From the NCBI RefSeq assembly GCF_019049255.1, contig NZ_JAGMUJ010000041.1:1-64000 (forward strand): DNA of 64,000 nucleotides, given 5' to 3'. Origin of the DNA: Streptomyces sp. AC558_RSS880. Its GTDB lineage: Bacteria; Actinomycetota; Actinomycetes; Streptomycetales; Streptomycetaceae. Every line of letters starts with the position of its first letter. Positions within the stretch are counted from its first letter, which is position 1. Below are positions 17,074 to 25,710 of the stretch, one piece after another. Made by a program: the position numbers and the translations under genes. Below the pieces are notes generated by a model. That model was not told the DNA's origin, did no database searches, and saw only the letters and a list, made by a program, of their open reading frames with translations.

Positions 17074-17853
17074 TCAGCCGTCCTGTCGCCCCGCGTTCCG
17101 CCCGGCGACGAACACCTCGAGACCGTCCAGGATCCGCTGCAGCCCGAACTCGAAGTGGTCGAAGCCGGAGCCGAAGGTGTCCTCGGAGAGGCCGGCCAGG
17201 ACGGGGTAGCGCCCGCTGAGCATGGCCTGCTCCAGTACCGGCCGCTGCGCCTCCCAGAACTGCGCGTCCGTCAGCCCCGAGCTGCGCTCGGCCTGCTCCT
17301 GGTACAGCTGGGTCCGGGCGGCCCCGACCACGTACCCGTCGACCATGATGATCGCCGACAGCAGCTCGGGGTCGGACAGGCCCATCGGCTTGATCCGGGT
17401 GAGCACCTTCTCCATGCCGTCCAGCGCGCCCGGGCCGAGGACCGGGCGGGACTGGTTGACCTCCAGCAGCCACGGGTGCCGGCGGTACAGGGCGAGGGTG
17501 GCGCGGCCGAGGGCCTCCAGCGCCGCGCGCCAGCCGCCGTCGCCGAGGTCCGCGGGGTCCTCCGAGGGGCGCTGCACCCGGTCCAGCATCAGGTCGAGCA
17601 GCTCGGACTTGCCGGGGACGTAGCGGTACAGGGACATCGTGCCGGTGCCGAGCTCCGTGGCGATCCGGCGCATGGACAGCGCGGCGAGCCCGTCCCGGTC
17701 CGCGACCTCGACGGCGGTCTCCACGATGCGGTCCAGCGTCAGCCCCGGCTTCGGCCCCCTGCTGGGCCGCGGGCCCGTGTCCCACAGCAGGTCGAGGGTG
17801 CGGGTGATGTCGCCGCTGCCACTGGTCTCCGTACCGCCCCTGCCGCTGCTCAT
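17074..17853 (-). CDS. TetR-family regulator of the adjacent ABC exporter
   Basis: 259 residues. The N-terminal helix-turn-helix LTLDRIVETAVEVADRDGLAALSMRRIATELGTGTMSLYRYVPGKSELLDLMLD is preceded by a ~35-residue polar extension. The C-terminal domain resembles TetR_C_1, as in TetR itself. It is divergent from a DrrAB-type exporter, with a long inverted repeat between them. It therefore very likely represses the exporter until a drug-like ligand binds. Confidence 0.85.
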   Translation of the reverse strand: MSSGRGGTETSGSGDITRTLDLLWDTGPRPSRGPKPGLTLDRIVETAVEVADRDGLAALSMRRIATELGTGTMSLYRYVPGKSELLDLMLDRVQRPSEDPADLGDGGWRAALEALGRATLALYRRHPWLLEVNQSRPVLGPGALDGMEKVLTRIKPMGLSDPELLSAIIMVDGYVVGAARTQLYQEQAERSSGLTDAQFWEAQRPVLEQAMLSGRYPVLAGLSEDTFGSGFDHFEFGLQRILDGLEVFVAGRNAGRQDG

Positions 17854-17880
17854 GGGGGCAGTTTAAATCCGCGCCGAAAA

Positions 17881-17922
17881 ACTGAGTACGCTGTACGCGC
17901 AATCGGGTACGGTGTACTCAGT
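17881..17922. promoter_or_regulatory. TetR operator between regulator and ABC exporter
   Basis: ACTGAGTAC (17881-17889) and GTACTCAGT (17914-17922) are perfect 9-bp inverted arms. Inner GTAC repeats (CTGTAC and GGGTAC) lie between them. The site is in the 86-bp divergent region, where one TetR dimer or a pair could block both promoters. Confidence 0.65.
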
Positions 17923-17939
17923 TAGTGGAAGGGGGACCC

Positions 17940-18905
17940 ATGAAGGACGACGGATACGCGGTCCGGGCCGAGGGACTGGAGAAGCGCTACGGCGAGAAGC
18001 GCGCCCTCGACGGCTTCGGCCTCGCCGTCCGCGAGGGCACGGTGCACGGACTGCTCGGGCCGAACGGCGCCGGCAAGACCACCGCCGTACGCATCCTGTC
18101 GACGCTGATCCGCCTCGACGGCGGCCGGGCCACGGTCGCCGGGCTCGACGTGACCCGGCAGGCGCGCGAGGTGCGGGCGCGGATCGGGCTCACCGGGCAG
18201 TACGCGGCCGTGGACGAGGTGCTCACCGGGCGGCAGAACCTGGAGATGTTCGGCAGGCTGTTCCACCTCGGCGGCAAGCGGGCCCGGGCGCGGGCCGCCG
18301 AGCTGCTGGAGCGGTTCGACCTGACCGACGCCGCCGACAAGGGCGTCGGTGGCTACAGCGGCGGCATGCGGCGGCGCCTCGACCTCGCCGCCTCGATGAT
18401 CCTCGCCCCGGCCGTGCTGTTCCTGGACGAGCCGACGACGGGACTCGACCCCCGCAGCCGGGGCGAAGTCTGGGATTCCGTGCGGGCGTTGGTGGCGGAC
18501 GGCACGACCGTGCTGCTGACCACGCAGTACCTGGAGGAGGCCGACAGGCTGGCCTCCCGGATCACCGTCATCGACCAGGGGCGGGCCATCGCCGACGACA
18601 CCCCGGACGGGCTGAAGAACCTGGTCGGCGGCGACCGCGTCGAGGTCGTGGTCGCCGAGCGCTCCGACATCCCGCGCGTGGTGAAGGTGGTCGCACGGGT
18701 CGCCGACGGCGAACCCGAGTCGGACGAGACCGAGTCGCGGGTGCACGCCCCCGTGACCGACCGGGTGGCCGCGCTGACCGACGTCGCGCGCACCCTCCAG
18801 GACGAGGGCGTACGGGTCGAGGACATCGGGCTGCGCAGGCCCAGCCTCGACGACGTGTTCCTGCGCCTGACCGGACACCGCACGGAGAAGGAGGCGGCGG
18901 CGTGA
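17940..18905 (+). CDS. ABC exporter ATP-binding protein (DrrA-like)
   Basis: 321 residues. Walker A GPNGAGKTT, Q-loop TGQYAAVDEVLTG, signature YSGGMRRRLDLAASMI, Walker B VLFLDEPTTGLDPRSRGEVW and switch His region (TTQYLEEADRLA, Gln in place of His as in the DrrA group). A C-terminal DUF4162-like extension ends RRPSLDDVFLRLTGHRTEKE, typical of antibiotic exporters. ATG at 17940 follows GGAAGGGGGA. It is coupled by a GTGA overlap to the permease gene. Confidence 0.9.
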   Translation: MKDDGYAVRAEGLEKRYGEKRALDGFGLAVREGTVHGLLGPNGAGKTTAVRILSTLIRLDGGRATVAGLDVTRQAREVRARIGLTGQYAAVDEVLTGRQNLEMFGRLFHLGGKRARARAAELLERFDLTDAADKGVGGYSGGMRRRLDLAASMILAPAVLFLDEPTTGLDPRSRGEVWDSVRALVADGTTVLLTTQYLEEADRLASRITVIDQGRAIADDTPDGLKNLVGGDRVEVVVAERSDIPRVVKVVARVADGEPESDETESRVHAPVTDRVAALTDVARTLQDEGVRVEDIGLRRPSLDDVFLRLTGHRTEKEAAA

Positions 18906-19723
18906 GCGCGCTCGACCTGACCGGACCGGCCCCGCACGGCCGTACGTACTGGGCGCTCGCGGACTGCTGGAACATCGTCCGCCGCGGCCTCACCCACTAC
19001 CGGCGCCAGCCCGTCAACATCGCCTGGCAGCTGGGCTTCCCGATCCTGTCGGTCCTCCTCTACGGCTATGTCTTCGGCAGCGCGATGACCGTGCCCGGCG
19101 GCGGGGACTACAAGGACTTCCTGATGCCGGGCATGTTCGTGATGACCATGGCGTTCGGCTTCATCAACACGGCGACCGTGGTGGTGTACGACTCCACCAA
19201 GGGGGTCATCGACCGGTTCCGCTCCATGCCGATGGCCTCCTCGGCGGTGGTGGCCGGGCGCGGGGTGACCGATCTGGTCGTCGCCTGCGCCGAGCTGGCC
19301 ATCATGATGCTGACCGCGCTGGCCATGGGCTGGCGGCCGGACGGCGGCTGGGAGTTCCTGGCGGCGTTCGGACTGCTGCTGTGGCTGCGGTTCGCGCTGA
19401 TCTGGATCGGGGTCTGGCTGGGTCTGCTGGTGCCCAACCCGGAGGCCGCCGGCGGGCTGTTCGCGGTCGCGTTCCCGCTGACGATGATCTCCAGCATCTT
19501 CGTCGCCCCGCAGCTGATGCCGGACTGGCTGGGCTGGGTGGCGGCCTGGAACCCCATCTCCTCCACGGCCGCAGCGGCCCGCGAGCTGTTCGGCAGCCCG
19601 GCCGGCAGCGGCGACTCGTGGGTCGAGCAGCACGCGCTGCTGATGGCGGGGGTGTGGCCGGTGGTCCTGACGGCGGTCTTCCTGCCGCTCGCGGTACGCC
19701 GCTTCCAGAAGCTGAGCCGCTGA
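18902..19723 (+). CDS. ABC-2 type permease (DrrB-like)
   Basis: 273 residues with six membrane helices, preceded by a cytosolic segment RRGLTHYRRQPVNIAWQLGFP. This is the ABC-2 pattern, with the conserved motif MTMAFGFINTATVVVYDSTKGVIDRFRSMPM in the coupling region. With the DrrA-like ATPase it forms a homodimeric-type drug exporter. The GTG start at 18902 overlaps the ATPase stop by four bases, so translation is coupled. It is controlled presumably by the divergent TetR. Confidence 0.88.
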   Translation: MSALDLTGPAPHGRTYWALADCWNIVRRGLTHYRRQPVNIAWQLGFPILSVLLYGYVFGSAMTVPGGGDYKDFLMPGMFVMTMAFGFINTATVVVYDSTKGVIDRFRSMPMASSAVVAGRGVTDLVVACAELAIMMLTALAMGWRPDGGWEFLAAFGLLLWLRFALIWIGVWLGLLVPNPEAAGGLFAVAFPLTMISSIFVAPQLMPDWLGWVAAWNPISSTAAAARELFGSPAGSGDSWVEQHALLMAGVWPVVLTAVFLPLAVRRFQKLSR

Positions 19724-19741
19724 GCCCTGACCCGACAGCGG
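19717..19741 (+). terminator. Small hairpin at the end of the exporter operon
   Basis: CCGCTG (19717-19722) pairs with CAGCGG (19736-19741) around a 13-base loop and includes the permease stop codon. Confidence 0.35.
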
Positions 19742-19901
19742 AGGGTGCTGCCCGTCGGCGCAGGGGAAGCTGGACACTGGTGAGGTGATCGTGCACGGCC
19801 CGCCGCTGACCGACCCAGGACGTCGCACGGCTCCGGCGGGCCGTCGCATGCCCACGGTTCGAGCGACCCCGGCACGATCGGCGAATGGCAGGTTCCGTTT
19901 G

Positions 19902-21131
19902 ATGCACACAGCTGAGCTGGCAGAAGCCCGCGTCGATGACGCGGGCAACGTCTTGGTCGCGCCTTCGACGTTGCGAGACCATGACGTGGTCCGGGACTTC
20001 TTCGGGACCACCATCGCACCGGAGGATCTTGCCTCCGGTTCGCTCGACCTCGCGCGGAAGACCGTCTACCTGTGTGGCGACATGTCCGGGATCAGCGGTC
20101 ACCGACTGCGTGCGGCGGCCCGGGTGTTCGTCGTCCGGGAGCTGTCGCACGGCTACGACGAGGACGTCGACCAGCCTTGGCCCCTGGCGGATCTCGGCCG
20201 AGTCCCCGTCCGCGTCCACGGGCTCGGCGTGTACTACCGCCGCTTCTTCGGACTCGGCACCGATCACTTCGAGCGGATCCGTGCGGAGCACGCGTTCCAG
20301 TCCCTGACGGAGTCCACCAAGCCCGGAACAGCCCATCGCAGCGGAATCTATCTGACGCCCGTCACGCGAAACGACGACGAACTGCATTTCCGCCTGCTCC
20401 GCTGCTCGACGAACTTCTCGGGGCCGACGGAGAACTTCCGCCCGACCGACACGCGCATCGTCGAGTCCCTGAACCGCGAGGCCGCCACCGTCTTCCGGAA
20501 CCAGGCACCGCTGAATCACGTTCTCGCCCAGATCTACCACAACACCGTCGCCACGGCGGACCGCAAGCAGTCCAAGGCCAGGATCTCGGCCCATGCCGAC
20601 AAGACCAAGGACATGCCGGTCAACGGCATCATGGCCTTCTGCACCTTCTACGACGGGCTCGACACGTTGCAGCCCCTGGCTGAAGACGCCTTCGACTACG
20701 GCGTGAAGGGCGTCAGCGGGCTGACCAGACTCCACTTCCGCCTGAAGGAGCCGACCGAGGAACCGGACGGGACCACACTCCCCCGGCAATTCACCCTCAC
20801 CCTCCACCCGGGCTCCGTGTTCTTCATGCCGCTGTCCACCAACCGCCTGTACGCGCACGAGATCCGGCCCTCGATGTTGGACGCCGGATCGCTCCCGACC
20901 CGCCTGGGATACGTGGTGCGCTGTTCGAGCACCGAAGCCGTACACAGGAACGGCCGCACGTTCCTCAAAGCGGCCGGAGACCTGGTGGAGCTGGAGCCGC
21001 CCACACAGGCCGGCATGGACGAGCTGCGCAGGCTGTACGCCGAGGAGAACAGGACCTCGTCCTTCATCGACTACGGCGACGGATTTCTCTTCAGCATGAA
21101 CACGGGAGACTACCTTGCCCCCCGAGTCTAG
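19902..21131 (+). CDS. AlkB-like Fe(II)/2-oxoglutarate oxygenase with extra N-terminal domain
   Basis: 409 residues. The C-terminal half carries the facial triad and 2OG anchor in the right order: HVLAQIYHNTVATA, then KARISAHADKTKDMP with His231 and Asp233, LHPGSVFFMPLSTNRLYAHE with His319, and LGYVVRCSS with Arg340. The same elements occur in the downstream gene, so the two are paralogues. Residues 1-190 (VDDAGNVLVAPSTLRDHDVV..., VYLCGDMSGISG...) form a domain I do not recognise. The ATG at 19902 is used; a GTG at 19785 lacks a ribosome site and adds Arg-rich sequence. Base composition is lower than in neighbours (see findings). Substrate unknown; nucleic acid repair and small-molecule hydroxylation are both open. 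Confidence 0.65.
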   Translation: MHTAELAEARVDDAGNVLVAPSTLRDHDVVRDFFGTTIAPEDLASGSLDLARKTVYLCGDMSGISGHRLRAAARVFVVRELSHGYDEDVDQPWPLADLGRVPVRVHGLGVYYRRFFGLGTDHFERIRAEHAFQSLTESTKPGTAHRSGIYLTPVTRNDDELHFRLLRCSTNFSGPTENFRPTDTRIVESLNREAATVFRNQAPLNHVLAQIYHNTVATADRKQSKARISAHADKTKDMPVNGIMAFCTFYDGLDTLQPLAEDAFDYGVKGVSGLTRLHFRLKEPTEEPDGTTLPRQFTLTLHPGSVFFMPLSTNRLYAHEIRPSMLDAGSLPTRLGYVVRCSSTEAVHRNGRTFLKAAGDLVELEPPTQAGMDELRRLYAEENRTSSFIDYGDGFLFSMNTGDYLAPRV

Positions 21132-21885
21132 GATCTCGCGCGAGGTCCTCTCGTACGCTTTGCCGACCGAGGAGAACCTCTTCGCGGAACTGTCCGCGTC
21201 GACCGGTTGGGAAGACGTGGGAAAAGGCCGGCGAGGCGCCGTGCTCACCAAGGTCGACGAGGCGGGTGGTGTGCCCCTCGTGCGTACCACCACCAGATAC
21301 GGCAGTCCGGCGCAGCGTTTCCGGCCGGTGCACGAACGGCTGGCGCGGCAGATCCAGGAGCGTACGGCACTCCCGGTCGGCTTCAACAACGCACTCGTCG
21401 AGCTCTACACGAACGCTTACACCACCATGGGCAAGCACTCCGATCAAGCCCTCGATCTGGCCGACGAGTCGTTCATCGCCGTCTTCTCCTGCTATCGACA
21501 TCCCGAAGCGGGCCCGCCGAGAAAGCTGATCTTCGAATCGAAAATGACCGGTGACGAGAAGTTCGAGATCCCTCTCGCCCACCACAGCATCGTCGCCTTC
21601 TCCGTCGAATCGAATCGGCGACTCAGGCACAGGATCGTGTTGGAGTCCCCCGTCCAGGCCGCGGACAACCAATGGTTGGGTGTGACGTTCCGAACGTCGA
21701 AGACGTCGGTTCGCTTTCACGACGGACACGCATACCTCCCGCAGGGCGCGCGCCTCATGCCGGCCGACGATGAGCAGAGGCTCGAGTTCTACCGACTGCG
21801 GCGTCGTGAGAACAATGAAACGGACTTCGTCTATCCGCCGCTGACGTACACGATCAGCGAGAGCGACCTGATGCCGCCTGTCTGA
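21115..21885 (+). CDS. AlkB-like Fe(II)/2-oxoglutarate oxygenase
   Basis: 256 residues. Motifs follow AlkB: FNNALVELYTNAYTTMGKHS with His108 and Asp110 (HSD), a beta-strand FIAVFSCYRHP, HHSIVAFSVESNRRLRHRIV with His172, and WLGVTFRTSK with Arg193, equivalent to the TFR motif that binds 2-oxoglutarate. The start is TTG at 21115, fixed by GGGAG at 21104-21108. It overlaps the end of the upstream paralogue by 17 bases, so the two are translated together. A strong terminator follows. Real AlkB uses a nucleotide-recognition lid that I cannot identify here. The fold assignment is good, the substrate unknown. Confidence 0.75.
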   Translation: MPPESRISREVLSYALPTEENLFAELSASTGWEDVGKGRRGAVLTKVDEAGGVPLVRTTTRYGSPAQRFRPVHERLARQIQERTALPVGFNNALVELYTNAYTTMGKHSDQALDLADESFIAVFSCYRHPEAGPPRKLIFESKMTGDEKFEIPLAHHSIVAFSVESNRRLRHRIVLESPVQAADNQWLGVTFRTSKTSVRFHDGHAYLPQGARLMPADDEQRLEFYRLRRRENNETDFVYPPLTYTISESDLMPPV

Positions 21886-21925
21886 CTCCGGCGTCTGCCT
21901 GCGGTGTGATGACGACGCGCATGAC

Positions 21926-21965
21926 GAAGGGCGCCCCGCCGATGTGACTCCGCGGGGCGCCCTTC
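21926..21965. terminator. Strong bidirectional terminator
   Basis: GAAGGGCGCCCCGC (21926-21939) pairs perfectly over 14 bp with the arm at 21952-21965, leaving a 12-base loop. It lies between the oxygenase pair and the convergent serC gene. Confidence 0.85.
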
Positions 21966-21982
21966 CCTGTCCTACGGGACGA

Positions 21983-23101
21983 CTACAGCTGCTCGATCAC
22001 GTAGTCGACGCACTTCGTCAGGGCCTCGACGTCCGCCGGGTCGATCGCCGGGAACATCGCGACGCGGAGCTGGTTGCGGCCGAGCTTGCGGTAGGGCTCG
22101 GTGTCGACGACGCCGTTGGCGCGCAGCACCTTGGCGACGGCGGCGGCGTCGACCTCGTCCGTGAAGTCGATCGTGCCGATGACCTGGGAACGCTTGGCCG
22201 GGTCGGTGACGAACGGGGTGGCGTACTTGGACTCGTCCGCCCAGGCGTACAGGCGGGTCGAGGAGTCCTTCGTGCGGGCCGTGGACCAGTCGAGTCCGCC
22301 CTGACCGTTGATCCACTCCAGCTGGTCGTTCAGCAGGAAGAGGGTGGCGAGGGCCGGGGTGTTGTACGTCTGGTTCTTGCGGGAGTTGTCGATCGCCGTG
22401 GGGAGGGAGAAGAACTCCGGGACGTGGCGGCCGGAGGCGTGGATCCGCTCGGCGCGCTCGATCGCGGCCGGGGAGAACACGCCGATCCACAGGCCGCCGT
22501 CGGAGGCGAAGGACTTCTGCGGGGCGAAGTAGTAGACGTCCGTCTCGGCGATGTCGACCGGGAGGCCGCCCGCGCCGGAGGTGGCGTCCACGAGGACGAG
22601 AGCGCCCTCGTCGGCACCGGTCACGCGCTTGACGGGCATGGCGACGCCGGTGGAGGTCTCGTTGTGGGTGAACGCGTACACGTCCACGCCGGCCTCGGCC
22701 CGCGCCTCGGGGTGCGTGCCCGGGTCGGAGGAGACGACGGTGGGCTCGGCGAGCCACGGGGCGAGCTTCGCGGCCTTGGCGAACTTGGAGCTGAACTCGC
22801 CGAAGGTGAGGTGCTGCGACTTGTTCTCGATCAGACCGTGGGTCGCGACGTCCCAGAACGCGGTGGAGCCGCCGTTGCCGAGGATCACCTCGTAGCCGTC
22901 GGGGAGCCGGAACAGCTCGCGGATGCCCTCGCGCACCTTGCCGACCAGGTTCTTCACCGGGGCCTGGCGGTGGGAGGTGCCCATGAGGGACGTGCCGGTC
23001 GCGGCCAGCGCGTCCAGCGCTTCCGTCCGCACCTTGGAGGGACCCGCACCGAAACGACCGTCGGCGGGCTTGATGTCAGCAGGAATCCGGATCTCAGCCA
23101 C
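21983..23101 (-). CDS. serC: Phosphoserine aminotransferase
   Basis: 372 residues, class V aminotransferase fold. RFGAGPSKVRTEAL and MGTSHRQAPVKNLVG open the family, LGNGGSTAFWDVAT binds the cofactor phosphate, VDATSGAGGLPVDIAETDVYYFAPQKSF carries the PLP lysine, and GPHE-like loops follow. It converts 3-phosphohydroxypyruvate and glutamate to phosphoserine in serine synthesis, and the related step in PLP synthesis. Length is that of the actinobacterial SerC subfamily. Cytoplasmic. Confidence 0.95.
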   Translation of the reverse strand: MAEIRIPADIKPADGRFGAGPSKVRTEALDALAATGTSLMGTSHRQAPVKNLVGKVREGIRELFRLPDGYEVILGNGGSTAFWDVATHGLIENKSQHLTFGEFSSKFAKAAKLAPWLAEPTVVSSDPGTHPEARAEAGVDVYAFTHNETSTGVAMPVKRVTGADEGALVLVDATSGAGGLPVDIAETDVYYFAPQKSFASDGGLWIGVFSPAAIERAERIHASGRHVPEFFSLPTAIDNSRKNQTYNTPALATLFLLNDQLEWINGQGGLDWSTARTKDSSTRLYAWADESKYATPFVTDPAKRSQVIGTIDFTDEVDAAAVAKVLRANGVVDTEPYRKLGRNQLRVAMFPAIDPADVEALTKCVDYVIEQL

Positions 23102-23180
23102 GACCGGAGCCTAGCGGCTGCGGGAAACCCGGGCGCAAGATCGTCCGTCCGCTGAGACGAGCGGTGGGACGGAAGTGAGA

Positions 23181-23221
23181 CGGGTGGCGGACGGACCGGG
23201 GGGAGGCCCGCCCGCCACCCG
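23181..23221 (-). terminator. Terminator of the conservon-P450 operon
   Basis: CGGGTGGCGG (23181-23190) pairs perfectly with CCGCCACCCG (23212-23221) around a 21-base loop, just past the stop codon of the second P450. Confidence 0.75.
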
Positions 23222-23227
23222 CGTCGT

Positions 23228-24478
23228 TCACCCGCCGAGCTTCACCGGAAGCTCGTACAGGTCGTTCTGGGTGACCACCGGCTTGTTGCGCAGCTCGTCC
23301 GCCGGGACCGCCAGGTCGAGCCCGGGGAAGCGGGCGTACAGGGCCGGGAGGGCCACGCCGGCCTCCAGGCGGGACAGGGCGGCGCCGGGGCACACGTGCG
23401 GGCCGTGGCCGAAGGAGATGTGCCGGTTGGCACTCTCCCGGGTGATGTCGAAGTCACCGGCCGTCGGGCCGTGCGCCTGCTCGTCGCGGCCGATCGCGGC
23501 GTACGACACGATCAGCGCGTCACCGGCCGGCAGGACCTTGTCGCCCACCGGTATGTCCTCGGTCGCGAACCGGATCAGGACGTGGGACGTCGGCGTGGCG
23601 TACCGCAGCGTCTCCTCGACCACCGCCGACCAGTCCGCCTTGCCGGAGAGCACCAGCTCCCGCTGGTCCGGGTGGGTGGAGAGGTTGACCACCGCGTTGA
23701 CGATGAGGGAGATGGTCGTCTCGTGGCCGGCCGCGACCATCAGCTGGAGCGTGGCGACGATCTCCTCGTCGGTGAGGCTGTCGCCGTCCTCCGACGCCTG
23801 GATGAGCGCGGAGGTCAGGTCGTCGCCCGGGTTCTCCCGCTTGTCCGCGACCGTCTCGGCCATGATCCCGGCCAGCTCGGTCAGCGTCGCGATGACCTCC
23901 TCGGGCGGGGTCTGGGTGGAGAAGAACTTCTCGAAGAGCTCCTTCAGGCGCGGCAGCCGCTCCTCCGCCAGACCCATCAGGTCGGCGATGACGTACATCG
24001 GCAGCGGGTAGGCGAACACCGCCTTCAGGTCGACCGTGTCGCCGGGCTCCGCGGCCACCCGGTCCAGCAGGCCCTCGGTCAGCTCCGTGATCCGCTCCCG
24101 CATCCGCTCCACCCGGCGGGGCGTGAGCGCCTGCGCGACCAGGGTGCGCAGCCGGCGGTGGTCGGCGCCGTCCACGGTGAGCATGGAGCGGGGCGGGTTG
24201 GCCAGCCCGATCAGGGGCCAGTCGGGGGCGATCTCGCCGCGCTGCCAGGCGGTCCAGACGTTGATGTCCTTCACCACGCGCGGATCGGTGAGCAGCTTCT
24301 TCGCCTCCGCGTGGTGCGTGACCGCCCACACCGGTACGTCACCCGGCAGCATCACGGCGGCCAGCGGCCCGGCGGCCCGCAGCGCGGCGCTCTCCCCGTC
24401 CAGGTCGGAGACGAAGGGGTCGAGGGGGATACGGGTCTGTCCGGTGTCGGTCGTCATGGTGTCCGTACCAGCCGTCAT
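23228..24478 (-). CDS. Cytochrome P450 (CYP154-like), conservon partner
   Basis: 416 residues, soluble bacterial P450. The I-helix oxygen-activation motif is AGHETT (250-255), the K-helix ExxR is EETLR (Glu289, Arg292), and the haem-binding loop is FGHGPHVCPG with Cys363. The ATG at 24478 overlaps the stop of the preceding P450 by four bases (ATGA). In S. coelicolor, CYP154 members follow a CYP157 member within conservons; order and spacing here fit that arrangement. It would need a ferredoxin and reductase from elsewhere; none is in the cluster. Substrate unknown. Confidence 0.85.
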   Translation of the reverse strand: MTAGTDTMTTDTGQTRIPLDPFVSDLDGESAALRAAGPLAAVMLPGDVPVWAVTHHAEAKKLLTDPRVVKDINVWTAWQRGEIAPDWPLIGLANPPRSMLTVDGADHRRLRTLVAQALTPRRVERMRERITELTEGLLDRVAAEPGDTVDLKAVFAYPLPMYVIADLMGLAEERLPRLKELFEKFFSTQTPPEEVIATLTELAGIMAETVADKRENPGDDLTSALIQASEDGDSLTDEEIVATLQLMVAAGHETTISLIVNAVVNLSTHPDQRELVLSGKADWSAVVEETLRYATPTSHVLIRFATEDIPVGDKVLPAGDALIVSYAAIGRDEQAHGPTAGDFDITRESANRHISFGHGPHVCPGAALSRLEAGVALPALYARFPGLDLAVPADELRNKPVVTQNDLYELPVKLGG

Positions 24479-25710
24479 GCGAGCGAGCCTCCAAGGGCGG
24501 GAGTGGGTGTGAACGTGACCGGGAGTTCGGACAGTCCGCGCAGCCACGGCGACGGGCGGCGGGCCAGGTGCGCGGCCGGCACCGCGAGGTCGATGTCCGG
24601 CAGCCGGTCCAGTACGACCTCGATGCCGGTCCGGGCGATCACCTCGGCGATCTCCTGCGCCGGGAACGGGCAGCGGTGCTCCCCGTGACCGAAGGAGAAG
24701 TGCGCGCTGTTGCCGCCGGTCAGCGCCGAGCCGTCGGTGCGCACCTGCGGGTCGGAGTTGGCGCCCTGCAGACCGAGCAGCAGCATGTCGCCGGCGCGGA
24801 CGCGGCGACCGCCGAGCTGGGTGTCGCGGGACGCCCAGCGGGCGGCCACGTTCTGGGTCGGGGTGTCCTCCCACAGCACCTCGTTCATCGCCTCGGCGAT
24901 GCTGTTGCGGCCCCCGAAGAGGGAGGCGGCGAACCGGGCGTCGGTGAGCATCAGGTGCAGCGAGTTGCCGATCCAGTCGGCGGTCGGCTGGTGCCCGGCC
25001 GCCAGCATCACCATCATGTCCTGGACGATCTCCTCCTCGGTGAAGCCCGAGGAGTCGGCGAGCATCCGGGACACGACGTCCTCGGCGGGCGCGCTCTTCC
25101 GGGCGGCCACCAGCTCCGTCATCGACGTGAACAGGTGGGTCTGGCCCGCGAGGGCCCGCTCCCGCCCGTCGATCATGTCGTTGAGGGCGGTGACCAGGCC
25201 CGGGCCCTCCTCGTCGGAGAAGCCGAAGAGCCGGGCCAGTACCCGTACCGGCAGCAGCATCGCGAACTCGCCGATCAGGTCGGCGGTGCCCTCGGAGCAG
25301 ATGCCGTCGATGAGCTCGTCGGCGAACTTCTCCGCGTACCCGCGCAGTTCGAACGGGTCGACCGCCTCCAGCGCGTTCCCCAGCATCCCGGCCCGCTCGC
25401 GGTGCCGCTCGCCGACGGTGTACAGGATCGACGGCTGCTTACGGCCGATCATCGGCAGCAGCGGCCAGTCGTCGGGGATGTTCTCCCACTGGTTCCACAG
25501 ATCGGAGTCGCGGCTGAACAGCACCGGGTCGCCGGTGATCTGGTGCAGCTCGCGGTAGCCGAGCACCAGCCACGCCGGGGCGTCCCCGTCCAGCACCACC
25601 GGGACGACGCTGCCGTGTTCGCGTCGCATCTCCCGGTACACGCGGGCCGGGTCGTCCTGGAGCAGGGACCCTTGGAAACGGACGGCGTTGGGGACGGAGG
25701 CGGGACTCAC
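24475..25710 (-). CDS. cvnE: Non-canonical cytochrome P450 lacking ExxR (CYP157-like)
   Basis: 411 residues. The haem loop FSFGHGEHRCPFP with Cys347 and the helical body are those of a P450. However, the K-helix reads AMNEVLWEDTP: the ExxR salt-bridge Arg is Trp280 (codon TGG), and the I-helix is AGHQPT rather than AG-D/E-T. Loss of ExxR is the published hallmark of the CYP157 family. The GTG start at 25710 overlaps the stop of the GTPase gene (GTGA), which fixes it as the fifth conservon gene. Whether it has monooxygenase activity is unclear. Confidence 0.85.
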   Translation of the reverse strand: MSPASVPNAVRFQGSLLQDDPARVYREMRREHGSVVPVVLDGDAPAWLVLGYRELHQITGDPVLFSRDSDLWNQWENIPDDWPLLPMIGRKQPSILYTVGERHRERAGMLGNALEAVDPFELRGYAEKFADELIDGICSEGTADLIGEFAMLLPVRVLARLFGFSDEEGPGLVTALNDMIDGRERALAGQTHLFTSMTELVAARKSAPAEDVVSRMLADSSGFTEEEIVQDMMVMLAAGHQPTADWIGNSLHLMLTDARFAASLFGGRNSIAEAMNEVLWEDTPTQNVAARWASRDTQLGGRRVRAGDMLLLGLQGANSDPQVRTDGSALTGGNSAHFSFGHGEHRCPFPAQEIAEVIARTGIEVVLDRLPDIDLAVPAAHLARRPSPWLRGLSELPVTFTPTPALGGSLA

